64,000 bases of DNA from Brasenia schreberi (Eukaryota; Streptophyta; Magnoliopsida; Nymphaeales; Cabombaceae): positions 3,153,501 to 3,217,500 of the forward strand of contig JAYKKT010000064.1 of NCBI GenBank assembly GCA_036023115.1. Reading direction: 5' to 3'. The notes beneath the pieces were generated by a model, which had not been told where the DNA came from, searched no databases, and was given only the letters and a program-made list of their open reading frames with translations. The translations under genes were made by a program, and so were the position numbers. Positions 38,124 through 49,248 of this stretch are shown here, one piece after another; the first letter of the stretch is position 1, and every line of letters begins with the position of its first letter.

Positions 38124-38420
38124 AGGGGTGGCAAATCGGGTGGACTTGTTAGGCTCAGGTCGGTTAATTCTAATCCAGATCAAACACGGGTTGACCTATA
38201 CCCGACCCGATTTTTTGCTATGACCTGAGTCCAGTCTGGATCGACCTGGATCTGACCCGATTTTGCTAGGTCAGTTTGAACGACCTGTGGCTGACATAGG
38301 GTGCTAAACTCCCAATTTGAACACGGATTTTCCGGTGGGGCTCAGGTCGGGTCTAGACCTGAGCCTCGAGCTCGACTCATCTTGGTTGTCTAGCAGGCAA
38401 ACCTATACGAGTCACTTCAC
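38124..38420 (+). repeat. GACCCGACC-rich hAT-like nonautonomous element, partial
   Basis: It starts AGGGGTGGCAAATCGGG, the kind of terminus seen on plant hAT elements, and continues in GGTCGGG/CCCGACCC text. The body (AGGTCAGTTTGAACGACC, TAGGGTGCTAAACTCC) matches 45745-45873. The matching inverted terminus is missing. Confidence 0.5.
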
Positions 38421-38989
38421 AACGGTTCCACCTGAATGGGTTGTTTGAGATATTTGTTGCAAAATGTATGGTTTGATATAGCTAACACCTACACTCTATA
38501 TTGAATCTTATCCAGAATGTTCGAACACGGACAATGACCGGTTTCGACCCATTGCGCTACGTCGACACTAAGTTTTCACCAGTATGTTCCAACTCGGACA
38601 ATCTCGACCAGATTGATCCATTGTGCAATTCTTGACTGATACCACAAGCCATACTGAACAATTTTTCATAGAAAATGTGTAGAGTCGAGATGGGCCAAAC
38701 AGCATGTTCAAAATGCAGGGGGTGGTGGATCTTCGTAGAGTTCACATGGGTTTTTTGCCACAGCTCAAGTATAAATATATATATAAACTCATCATGTTCA
38801 CTTATTGTTTTTTAGTGGTATGAATGTAATTTCAAAATTTTGAAAAGGCTTTTAAAAGTATTAAAAATATTTTATTACTTTTGTAACACCAAAAAGCATT
38901 GAATGAGCATGAGCGAACAGGTGTGGATCCAATCTCTCTCTCTATATATATATATATATATTGAAGTAAGGCAGGATGGATTATACCAA

Positions 38990-39118
38990 AATGGGTGTTG
39001 AGGGTGTGTGGTGTTTGATCTCATGACCCATGAGACTGGAAGGGGCAGAGTCTGATAGTAAATTTCCAATGGAGGCGGTGTGGGTGGGGAGAAAATGTGT
39101 CCCACTTTCATCCCTAAT
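38990..39118 (+). repeat. Dispersed repeat with GAAAA(C/T)(C/G)TG(C/T)(C/G)(T/C)CC core, copy 2 of 3
   Basis: It aligns with 4888-5027 and 61795-61945 through GGTGTGGGTGGGGAGAAAAT and TCATCCCTAATG. As at 61.8 kb, a (TA)n tract (38941-38960) lies just upstream. Confidence 0.45.
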
Positions 39119-39588
39119 GTTCACAAATGTTTGTTTTGCTATTCCAAGGCCAGCTGAACCGGCTTAAGAGATAAATGCCCTTAATAAAACCTCTAAAAAC
39201 CCTATACAATTGCATTTGGAGTATGTCTTGTAAAAATATAATTGAACTAGCTTTCATGAATTGAACCGGCTATCCAATATGTGCATGAATAGTGGCAAAA
39301 ACTGCTATTATTGAAGAAATTCACACAAACACGCACACGAAAATCGGTTCCCATAAAAATGCAAAGCTAATAAAAAGAGTTCTATTGATTTATGTATAAA
39401 AAGAGTACTATTTATGTATTTGGATTATGGTTCTTTTATATATCGATTTGGATAATGAGAACTAGTTAGGTCTGGACACTGATTGTGAGCGATCCATTTT
39501 CAGTTCATCTCTTTATGGATTATAGTTTCTTTTATCGTGTATTGATTTGGATTATAGAAATTAGTTAAGTAAATATGACCTATTTTGT

Positions 39589-39680
39589 CGGACTTAACAT
39601 GGATTCTACAAAAAACAAAAAAACAAAGAATCCATGTAAGTAACCCTATCTAGTATGGGAAAAAGCTTAGTTGTAGTAGT
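39589..39680 (+). mobile_element. LINE tail insertion, about 90 bp, with aged target duplication
   Basis: It carries AAAGAATCCATGTAAGTAAC and the CTAGTATGGGAAAAAGC end of the LINE family. The flanks 39570-39588 and 39681-39699 match at 17 of 19 positions (TAAATATGAC then a diverged TATTTTGT/TGTTTTGT), consistent with an old target duplication. Confidence 0.75.
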
Positions 39681-41157
39681 AAATATGACGTGTTTTGTTA
39701 CGGTTTTAAAATCAACAGTTCCAGTTTGGATCTTGAATCATTCTAGACAGGCAAACACAAAAGCAAAAAATTATAAAAATAAACTTTTTTTTATAATTGA
39801 CGATTTGAAGCCGTCGATTCCAGTTTCAACCGATTTCGGTTCCATATAAAATGTGGAACCAGAACAAACCCAGATCTGGCATCAGGTTTTAAGGGTTCCT
39901 AATCCGTTTCGGTTCCGGATGGTAACGGGTAACCGGGTCCCCGGGTCGAGGTGGGAAAGGTGAAAGAGGTGGCGACGATAACATGGGAAGAGTGAGAGAT
40001 TCGTTTTCATAGGTTCAATAAATGCTGACAGCCACAATCTGCGTGGGTATACGGATCCGAATCTCGGGATGCATCATTTCGCATTAAATGCGCCACCCTA
40101 CTCGCCCCTCGCTTCTATCTGCTTGAATCATCGTGAGGGAAAATTACAGACAGGGCCCTTTTAGAAAAATATTTGCAGGAAGGCTTCATTATCGACGAAA
40201 AGGAATAAATCCTGACAAATTATGAATAAAGCTTTTACAAAGAGCTACATCATTGGCCTATTTAAAAAAAACAGTTTTGGATCATGGGAACCGATTCATT
40301 CCTTGTCTCATTAGTGTATATATATGTGTGTGTGTGTTGCACGTGCGAGCGAGTGTGTGTGTGAGAGAGATTCCTATATTCTATCTTTCTGAAGGACATA
40401 CTGGTGAGACAAGGAAACCTCTTTGTTAACAGTATAAATCATTGTATTTTGGTATGTTATTATGCGATTGATCTGTTCCGTTTATGTGCACCGATCTTAA
40501 CATGCAGGAAGCTATCATAGAACTGCATGGACTAGAGGAGTAATCGAGCTTAGTTGAGCTCGAGTACAAGGGAGCTCATCTCGACTTGTTAAGAAAATGC
40601 TCAAGCTCGAACTTCGATCTCCAGACTCGAGCTTGAGCTTAAGTGCTGTTCGAACAACTCAAGCTCAACTCGACTAGGCTTGTTTGAGGTCGGTCACACT
40701 ATTAAACTTGTGAATTAGCTCGAACATGAGAAGTTTTTGACCCTGAAGTTCAACATGGGTCGCGACCCAAACACGTAAAAGTTTTAATATATGAACAAAT
40801 ATTATAAAGCTCAATTAGGGTGTTCGAAGATGGGACTCATGAGAAACTCGAGATCAGCTCGTGCTTGAAAAGATCTTGACTCGAGCTCGAGTAGCTGGGG
40901 AGCAGCTTGGCTCACTCGCGCTCGTAACATGGACCTTACTACAAGACAATGCAAAAAAATACAGTAACCGTTTAGATTAAACAGAAAGATCGAGGTGGAG
41001 TATGAAAAATATATGGAAATTCGGAGAGGGATTTGGAAAATTTTAAAATGCAATGAAGTCCTCGTCGCCGTCAACCTCTCACTCTTTACACCTTCGTTTC
41101 CCTCTTAACACAGTCGCTTACCAACTAAACCGGTGCCGAACAAAGCAACAATCAACC

Positions 41158-41955
41158 ATGTCAAGCTCAGAGCCCTCGCCATGGAGCTTTGATTCCGGCA
41201 CCGACTTCGACTATACCGACAGGCTGATGGTTGCTGCCGCCGTCTGCCTCTTCGCTGTGATCCTCCTGGTGCTGTTTTTGCACGTCTATGCTAAATGGTT
41301 CATGAGACAGAGACGAAGATCAGATGATCCGATTCTTGCACACTGGCCTGACTCTACTATATCGCCTGAACGACTCCATGTGTTATTTCATGAAGCGACG
41401 ACGAGCACCACCCTCGGTAAAACCGGCCTAGACGGCAAAAAACTGTCCTTGGTTCCTGTTTTTGTGTATAAAAAGGCTGAACACGTCGAGGAATCGGAGT
41501 GTGCGATCTGTTTGAGTCTCTTTGAGGAAGGAGAAGCAGCCAAGAGGTTACCCGAATGCCGCCATTCTTTCCACAGTGAGTGCATCGATTCATGGCTGCA
41601 GTTGCACTCATCTTGCCCCGTTTGCAGAGCCGTTTTCGCTGTTGATGAGAAGGAAGAAGAGAGTGATCATGTAAAGATTGAATTGGGTCCAGACCCAGTT
41701 GGGGATGGAAACGGATCCGTGGAGATACCGGTGTCCGAACCCGAGGAGCTGCGCGAGGGTTTACATGGATCAGCTGATTCCGTGGAGCATAGTGTGGATA
41801 TGAGACCCGGTTTGAGATCCGAGGAAGTTGGGTCCACTTCTTTGGTTGGTGACCGCGGTTTCTCTTTTGGATCGTTGAGAAGGATTCTTAGTACGAATAG
41901 GCCCGAGAGATTCAATCTGATTCATTGTGAGGAATCAGAATCCGGGAAGATTTGA
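41158..41955 (+). CDS. ATL-family RING-H2 E3 ubiquitin ligase, intronless
   Basis: A membrane-anchored ligase of the Arabidopsis Toxicos en Levadura family, which passes ubiquitin from an E2 to substrates, often in defence or stress responses. From the Met at 41158 ([12 protein letters not shown]) the product is 265 residues; an in-frame Met at 41053 would give 300, but family members usually begin shortly before the membrane helix. Seen: one transmembrane segment about residues 23-45 ([20 protein letters not shown]), the GLD motif ([13 protein letters not shown]), then the RING-H2 domain with all eight zinc ligands: [19 protein letters not shown], and the diagnostic Trp in CIDSW. The C-terminal half is acidic and unstructured. 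Lack of introns is typical of ATLs. The substrate is unknown. Confidence 0.93.
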   Translation: MSSSEPSPWSFDSGTDFDYTDRLMVAAAVCLFAVILLVLFLHVYAKWFMRQRRRSDDPILAHWPDSTISPERLHVLFHEATTSTTLGKTGLDGKKLSLVPVFVYKKAEHVEESECAICLSLFEEGEAAKRLPECRHSFHSECIDSWLQLHSSCPVCRAVFAVDEKEEESDHVKIELGPDPVGDGNGSVEIPVSEPEELREGLHGSADSVEHSVDMRPGLRSEEVGSTSLVGDRGFSFGSLRRILSTNRPERFNLIHCEESESGKI

Positions 41956-41972
41956 GTTGGTTGGTTTCGAAC

Positions 41973-42149
41973 CAGTGGCGGATCTAGAAAATAGTGATGG
42001 GCGCGAAGTATGAATTTCATCGTGTTAGGGGGGGGCCAAGCATGTATCTCAAGCTTGTATTTAATTGTAAAATGTGTCTTTTACATTTAAATCACAAAAT
42101 TTTAGAGGGTGCAACCGCTCCCGCAGGCTTCTACGTGGATCCGCCATTG
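41973..42149 (+). mobile_element. MITE with CAGTGGCGGATC termini
   Basis: It starts CAGTGGCGGATCTAGAA and ends GTGGATCCGCCATTG, imperfect inverted repeats of 12-15 bp. This terminus is a widespread plant MITE/hAT-type end. It begins 17 bp after the ATL stop codon, so it probably forms part of the 3' UTR. A degenerate relative starts at 48505. Confidence 0.7.
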
Positions 42150-42245
42150 TTTTCTAACTCCAAGCACTCTGTTCTATTTTTTTTTGCTGTTTTTTCCCTA
42201 ATACTTAGTGGAACATATATGTTTTTTTCCTAAAGATTTAGTCTG

Positions 42246-42312
42246 TAGATGTTCGAACCCGCGACCTTCGGCTCATAAGGCCAACGCTCTAACCAACTTT
42301 GGCGCCATGTAT
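42246..42312 (-). repeat. tRNA-like relic or SINE head
   Basis: On the minus strand AGTTGGTTAGAGCG forms a D-arm, TTGGC-CTTATGA-GCCGA a perfect 5 bp anticodon arm with a 7 nt loop, and GCGGGTTCGAAC a T-arm start. The T-stem partner (ATCTA) and the acceptor stem do not pair, so this is not a functional tRNA. Confidence 0.6.
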
Positions 42313-43438
42313 ACATTTTAAATATTTGACTAATTGAACGCTCTCATACAATTCGTCTACACACGGTATGCAGTCTCAGTACATTATCCTTGGTATGCCT
42401 AAAAGTTAGTGATTGAATGCTGCTTATTTTTTACACATCATTCTCATGTGTCCCTTTATTTTCTGAAAGAAAAGAGTGTAAACTTTTACTATTTTTTAAA
42501 TTAACACCTATGTTCTCTAAAAAAAAGTAAAAGGTGAGCATAAGTATGTCATAATTGGGTATTTTTTAAATTAACACGTATGTTCTCTAAAAAGTAAAAG
42601 ATGAGCATAAATGAACGTCAGTTCTTGCCATTCTTGGGTATATTAATCTCCCACACGTTGTACATTCTCTCTATATTGGTATTCTGCTGATTTCTCCATT
42701 CTTCGTCTCATAGGCCCAGAAAGATCGTGGTGGGCTGGACCAGAGTGTCTCCTTATATTTATTTGAGCGTATAGAATCAGTAACAGACCCACTTTAGAGC
42801 GAGGTGAGGTATGCGGTTCACCCAAAATCTGAAAAATCCTGAGTCTGCCGCTGTATATGAGATTGTACGCCTCACAAAAAAAATCTCGAGTCCTTCACTG
42901 TGCAAGACTTAGTCATCCTACATACTCTTGATCAAACACTTAAATCTTCTCGTAGGCTCCATGAATTAGTGCTATAGTAAAAGACCCAATAAAGATTTAT
43001 AGAGAATACCGACTATGAATAAATTATCTTTTACCGGACTCCGACTGGGCATACTCTTTGTAGCCAGAGTAGCCGGTTCCTTATACATTTTTTTAATTTC
43101 CAAAGTTTTAAGTATATTTTTACAGTTCGAGATGGTTTGAGCCTCAAACCGGAACCAGAACCAGAACCAGAACCAGTCTGATCCCACTTCCTAGTTCTGG
43201 GCAAATGGAAACCAGGTTCCTGGTTTACCTAGAACTGGCCAGTCTGCCCGAGCCACCACTAGTTTGGCTCGGTTTGGTCCGTTTGTGCTTGGTTCTCTAA
43301 ATCATATAAGCTGGACATGAAAAGAGTACACATGAAAGCTCGTTAAATAGCATTTTCAAGAATTTTTACCTAAAATATACATCAAGCTAATTCTATTAAA
43401 GGCATTTAAAATATACATCAAGTGAAAATATACATCCA

Positions 43439-43440
<2 letters not shown>

Positions 43441-43485
<45 letters not shown>
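43441..43485. repeat. (TA)n microsatellite
   Basis: About 22 perfect TA units. Confidence 0.95.
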
Positions 43486-43487
<2 letters not shown>

Positions 43488-43704
43488 TTGTCCCGTCCCA
43501 AACCATTCAAGGGGCTATTGGCCCAGCCTAAAAGAGTTTCTATATTTGCCATTGGTTCTGGATGTCAAAAGGATTATTATCAATTTTTTCATAAATACAT
43601 TGTTTTCATTTAACAGTCCGGAACCCTAATATATCACGAATTCCTCTTGTCCTAAATAAGTTGTTTTCAATTAGAAAAGATCCAGCGCAAATCACAATAA
43701 TTCA

Positions 43705-43800
43705 CCTTGTTAGGGGGTTGACAATGGAAGGTCATGAGTTCGATACTGGGTGTATGCATTTCGGTTGGCACTCCCTATTAAGGGAATTCATGTGATGTAC
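43705..43800 (+). repeat. tRNA-derived SINE, family B
   Basis: GGGGGTTGACAATGGAAGG is followed by TCATGAGTTCGATACTGG (box B-like) and GTATGCATTTCGG, as in the other family B copies. Confidence 0.6.
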
Positions 43801-44241
43801 ACAGCAACAAAAAAAAGAAGCAATCCTTACTTATCACATACCAAGTGGGGCCAATTATATGAATTCTTATTCATTATTGTGCTTTATGTTGCCATATTAC
43901 TTTTTAACTTCAAAGAAAAGGTCATGTTTTATAGTTTTCATAAAAAATATGACAACATTTTATCATTTCATTTCAATACTTTTGAAACCATTTTTTAAAA
44001 AGTATTCATCATTTAATTTCTCTCACTTTCTCATTGAAACTAGGCTTGACCGTCTTTTAAAATATCGAAATCTCATTTTTATAAAATTTGCATAAACTTT
44101 TTCTCTAATGATATTATTATACATTATGAACATGATACATGGCCTCAAACTCGACACCTTTCTTTCTACATGCCATTTTCAAGACCAAACCCTTTGGAAA
44201 AGCTAATTTATATAATTTGCCTCTTGGCATAGTATAACGAG

Positions 44242-44523
44242 TAGACATGTTCGGTCTCGGTTAGCTCAGTACCTGGATCCATAGAAGCCGATTCTGGGAC
44301 AATTTTGGTTTATGGAACCACTTGAAACCGTTATTTTATTTAAAAGATTTGAAAATTATAAGAAAATTTTAAAAAATACTGGGACTGATGGTTTGGAACT
44401 GCAGCTCGTTTTGGTTTTATAAGAAGTGAAATTGGAACCGAACAAAGTGATCCCTAGTTCCACTAGTTCCGGGTTCAACCGGTTTCTAGAACCGCTGGAT
44501 TAGTTAGAAACCGGCCATGTCTA
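44242..44523 (+). mobile_element. Nonautonomous hAT-like MITE with terminal inverted repeats
   Basis: It begins TAGACATGTTCGG and ends CCGGCCATGTCTA, a 13 bp inverted repeat with one mismatch. The flanks are ATAACGAG (44234-44241) and ATAACGAC (44524-44531), an 8 bp target duplication with one mismatch, as expected for hAT transposition. The interior is GGTTCC/GGAACC-rich and noncoding. Confidence 0.8.
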
Positions 44524-45700
44524 ATAACGACACTAGTTTCATGTTAGAAACTTTCTAGAAAAGCTAACTTATAGAATTGACATCTCGACATAATATACAA
44601 TCATCAAGTAAGTAGTTTCGTTTGAGCGAAGTTATTTTTTTTTCATTAAGAAAGATTTTTTTTCTCGCGGAGAACCACAGTCCATCTGGCTAGAGCAACA
44701 ACCAGGTGGGGCTGGCGGGCACGTCTGGGCTCATGGAGGTGGGCCATTTCGCTGGCACCACTATCGAAGAGGACAAGACAGAACTAGTATCCCGTCCGTA
44801 CCATTCTCTACCAATTTAAAGCCAGTGTTCTTGTCCGAATGAGTACCCAAATCGAGTTGTGACCTCGTCGACATGGTAGCCGACAAACTTGCCGGGCAAT
44901 TTGTCGCCATCCTACACGCACGCATGTACTTTGTTTTTTTCTTCCATCGATGCATATAAATGTAGCAATAAGTATGTATATATAGGTAGTTAAAAGTGCA
45001 TAATTTTGTATTGGGCATAAATATTTTATTGTTTGATATATATGATTAACGGTAAAAAAATTGAATTAAAAATTATATCTAATAGGCTTTCTACATTAAA
45101 TGATTTTCGTTTTATCATATCAATCACTCATCTCAAAGATTGAATGGTAAAACTTTTATGGATTTAGACCTCTTTTTTTTTTTATAGTGGTAAATATATA
45201 ATACCTTTTGATGCATAATTTTTCATAAGCATCCTCATATTTCAATCTTTTAGATGACTAATTAAGGTAATAAAATAAAAAACATGCATATAATATGTTA
45301 AATGCAAAGTATAAAGTAAAAATAATACTTTTAATTATATATCATATCAATCAAATGATGAAAATATTTATAAAAGACTATGCTAAAAAAGATATGCATT
45401 TACCACTACCCCCTCTCTCTATATACATATGCATATATATATATATAAAGAGAAAGAAAAAGAATATGGTATATACTAGCACATTCATATAAAACCTCAA
45501 GTATTTCAATAATAGATGGTTGAAACTTAAATTTAAAAAGTAAAAAATATCTATTTAAATAAAATATATATTATAACTTGAAGGAAAACATCATATATTC
45601 ATGCATCTTGTGTGATGTGTTGTTGAATTTGAATTTACAAAAATATATTCATTTGGATCAAACACTAACAAATATATATAGATAGATAGATAGATAGATC

Positions 45701-45740
<40 letters not shown>

Positions 45741-45744
45741 GGCA

Positions 45745-45873
45745 GATCAGTGAGGTCTGGGAACCAACTTTTAACAGGTCAGTTTGGAACGATTGGATCG
45801 CCCTGGGGTGCCTAACCCCGACCCGAACACATTTCTCAGACATGTTTGTGTCGGGTCTAAAATTGCCACCCCT
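45745..45873 (+). repeat. GACCCGACC-rich hAT-like element, 3' part
   Basis: It carries ACAGGTCAGTTTGGAACGA, GGGGTGCCTAACCCCGACCC and the terminus TTGCCACCCCT, the inverted counterpart of AGGGGTGGCAA at 38124. The 5' end is lost against a GA array (about 45700-45735). Confidence 0.55.
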
Positions 45874-46493
45874 AATTTCACGGTTGACCCCAGAAAGTTT
45901 TTTGAGACTGATTATCTTTGGTTGAACGATATTCATCGTCTACCACTCAAGTGATCAAACCCAACTTCTCACATCTTTGAGAGAGTCCCACCGTCTGATC
46001 TTCAGATCAACATCACGGGTGACGCAGCTCCTCCTTCTGGTGTTAACGCCAACTTCTTCCTCCAGATAGAGTTCCATTATTAGGGTTTTCTTTACCTGTG
46101 CAATGTACAGAATCTACCTGAGTGTCTCATCTCTGTGTAGACTCCTCCTGTCTGAAATCTCGTGAGATTAAGCTCGCATCCAGAGGCCGAAGAGGGTGGT
46201 CTTTTCCGCAAACGGGGTTTAACCAGCAGCAGGCCTGCGTGTTGGTGGTATCGAAAAGAACAAAGCAAAGGATAATCATAAATTGATAGACATGTTAACA
46301 GAGAATGGCCTCATCTTCTCAGAACCAGCTGGCCTTTCATCAACAATTCCTGTTTTTTCTGAATTAATTAAGATTTTTCCCAATATCCAAAGGCCTCCAG
46401 CTCAACGAGATGTATTGAGATACATGTTCCTTGGATCACTAAATGCATGTTTTATGGTATTACATTTAATTTGTATCATTAACTTAGACTAAG

Positions 46494-47145
46494 GATAGCA
46501 AATCAGAGGCCAACAGGTTGGGTGACTTCGGTCGAGGTCAAAAACAGGTTATTCGACCTAACCCAATTTAATGTTTGGGTCCATTTTGTTCAGGACACAC
46601 ACACACACATATATATATATATATGTATTATATTATATATCTTACAGATACTATCTATATTATATACAAACATATGTGACATAGACTATAGATGAGGAAA
46701 ATTGGAGAATCAAATACTTGTATGCAAATTTAATCAAACGGATCTTAACTATCCCATCAAAAACCAAGGTGGATGAAGACTGAAAATAAAAAATTTAAAA
46801 GACACATGTACTTTTTGGAAACTTTAATTGTCTTATGTGCATTATTTCTTCTCTCTCAATCTCAACCATCCATATAGTTGATATTGACTTAAATGGGTTT
46901 GGTTTTCATATAACTTGTTTTCATCCTCTACTTTCTCTCAATAGATGACGTACATTATATATGTATATATTAGTGTGAACTAAACATATTTATAAATACA
47001 AATATTTAAACATTTCAGGTCAGGTCACCAGTTTTTTGTCAGGCCACTTATGAAAGATCCGGACTCGACCGAGGATGCTTAACAACCAACCTGACACAGA
47101 TTTTTCGTGTCGCCTGGGTCGGGTCCAAAACTAATCCTACCCCTT
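46494..47145 (+). repeat. GACCCGACC-type hAT-like element, apparently split by inserted AT-rich DNA
   Basis: The left part (46494-46580) has GGTTGGGTGAC and CGACCTAACCC text; the right part (about 47020-47145) has GGTCAGGTCACC, GACTCGACC and GTCGGGTCCAAAACTAATCC. Together they recapitulate the order of the 38.1 and 45.7 kb copies. The 440 bp between them is AT-rich and unrelated. Confidence 0.4.
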
Positions 47146-47435
47146 CGATGGAACGGAGTTGGATATCTATCAATAACGTTATTTGTTTGAATGATCAAGG
47201 AATCTGATTGCTCGCAAGATTGCGGACGCATGAGAAAAAAGAAAGTAATGACCTATTCAAAAATCACTAATTATTAGAAGATATAGGACAACCAATCAAA
47301 TTTTATGAACTTTGGAGGGTCCTGTTTGTGTAGACAGAAAAAGAAGGGGAGAAAGGGACAAGTGAGAGGGCTTGGTGAAGGGGGTGGCTGCAGATGCTGA
47401 AGGAAATGAGAAGTATGGAGGTGGCTTGCACCAGG

Positions 47436-47439
<4 letters not shown>

Positions 47440-47497
<58 letters not shown>
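47440..47497. repeat. (GA)n microsatellite
   Basis: About 28 perfect GA units. Open frames through it encode only Arg-Glu or Ser-Leu repeats and are not genes. Confidence 0.95.
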
Positions 47498-47501
<4 letters not shown>

Positions 47502-48533
47502 CTTTTGGACAGGACCATTTGCAAGAAGCTAGATGCTGGAACACAACAACACAACAACACAGGGAAAGCCGCCAAAAAGGAGATGAGTCTTTTTGTTCGA
47601 TGGTGACCTGACCCTCGCTCTCATGCCTTTCCACACGGACTCCTTCCATGGAAGGAAGCTTTCACAAGCATAACCAGTACATAGCTTACCAGCAAGCCTG
47701 CCCCCCCCTCTCTCTCTGGAGAACAAGTGCTAAAAGAAAATAAATACAGAAAACGATAGTTACATAGCAGAACAGTACTAGAAAATGCCTGGCTAATTAA
47801 CTTATCCAAAATGAGATGGTAATGAACCATCATCTCTATCACTGGTTTTTGCTTTCCTCCTGCAGAGCACAATAAAAATGCTTGGAAAATTAACAGAGAT
47901 GACAATGGCCCATCATCTCCATCACCGACTCCCCTTTCTCCTAATTTCTGCTGACTGTTGGCGGCTTGAATCTGTGATGGACACGAATTGTGACCCAACC
48001 AAAAAAAAAACCCTCGAGGAGTGACTAGAATTGGATATGGATTGTAGAGGTCCTTCATAAAAAGACTTTCTTTTATTATATAACTATTTTAATTGTAGGA
48101 AAGAGTCATAAAAGAATATACATAAGAAACACATTCGCGCAACAGTAACAAACAACCAAAGCGCCCTTTTTTCGTATCATGAGTTGATAAACATTTTAAA
48201 AATACGAAATCTCTTTGTGTACTTGCATTCTCGTTTTCCCCTTATACTTTCAGAAGTTTCTACGTTTGTGAAATGACAACAGATTAAAGAATCACAGATT
48301 GAAACTGACTTGATTATCATTCATGCCACCAACACTTTATTGTGATTGTTCGCCACGGACATCACCTTTTAATCGGCATCAAAAGATCGGAGCTATATAC
48401 AGAAGTTCGATCCGGATTGTGCTGTGACAATAATATGAGCCGAAGTTACATCAGTTTCAACACTGTGATGAGAAATAAAGATGGAGTTGACAGTGGTGTC
48501 AACCAGTGCCGGATCTAGTGTTTAGGGGCGACG

Positions 48534-48564
<31 letters not shown>

Positions 48565-49248
48565 CAGTGGAGGAACCGCCCCGCCCCAATCCCTTGATGT
48601 AGATTCCCCGTTGGTGCCAACAAAGCCCGTAAAACTTTGGCTGACATGATTTAATCCAGGAAAAAGATGGGTACCTTTCAGGCTAATTCTACTAGAAAAA
48701 AATAAAATAGCTGAAAGAACTTTGAAGGTCGATTCCTTAATTTGTTCAACCGGCGTCACCGGAAATCCCCATATCACTAAAAATTTGTCACCATCCATAT
48801 CCGATGTCAAGAATTATGTTAATATGGGGACTATATATAAAGAAATGATCTAATTAATGAGGACTGATCACATGACTTTGTTAACGTCGCTCCTGAGAAA
48901 AGTGAACAGTGCATGCACATGTTTAAACCAAATCTGGGATCCCTTTGACCCGACGGCAGAACCACCCACTCTTGTTTCTGCCATATTTATCTGTGTCCAA
49001 TAAATAAAAAATAAAAAATAAAAAAGCATGACATAAACAATCAGGTGTGGGCACACACACAGATGCTCACGCGCACACCCCAAAATAGATAAATTCTATA
49101 TGAGGCCTTAGAAAATAATATTCTAACGTTATCTTTCTATATATATTTGTATTGCTACCCTTATATATTTGCATACGTCCCTTGGCTGCCAAAGCAGATC
49201 CGGAGAGCTTGTTACATTGCCTATTTTGAACTCCGTACTTGAGAACCA

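Larger units (their letters stand above)
37704..41157. other. Repeat-rich intergenic spacer
   Basis: It contains TA tracts, a hAT-like repeat (38124-38420), a copy of the AAAACCTG-type family (38990-39118), a LINE tail with target duplication (39589-39680), GGTTCC-rich text (39700-39930), and a TGTG microsatellite near 40320-40370. No gene is recognised. Confidence 0.45.
42150..44233. other. Intergenic spacer
   Basis: AT-rich text with a tRNA-like relic (42246-42312), GGAACC-rich MITE-like text (about 43010-43300), a (TA)n array and a SINE fragment (43705-43800). A 42-bp-scale direct repeat around 42495-42600 (TTTTTTAAATTAACAC, ATGTTCTCTAAAAA) is a further local duplication. No gene is recognised. 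Confidence 0.45.
44532..49248. other. Repeat-rich spacer before the HLS1-like gene
   Basis: AT-rich DNA with GA and TA arrays and hAT-like GGGTCGGGTC fragments. One 69-codon open segment at about 46283-46489 (+), with text such as FSELIKIFPNIQRPPAQRDV, looks protein-like but matches no family I recognise and has no evident splice partners. A degenerate CAGTGCCGGATCTAG MITE end at 48505 precedes a TA tract (48535-48562). Confidence 0.4.

Noticed and set aside
44641..44760. Possible SINE around GGCTAGAGCAACAACCAGG
   Set aside because: A box A-like word is present, but no box B and no second copy were found in the window.
46283..46489. Protein-like segment including FSELIKIFPNIQRPPAQRDV
   Set aside because: It is too short, unrecognised and without splice partners; not strong enough to call a gene.
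47296..47650. Ser-Leu and Arg-Glu repeat open frames on both strands
   Set aside because: They come from the (GA)n array and have no conserved sequence outside it.
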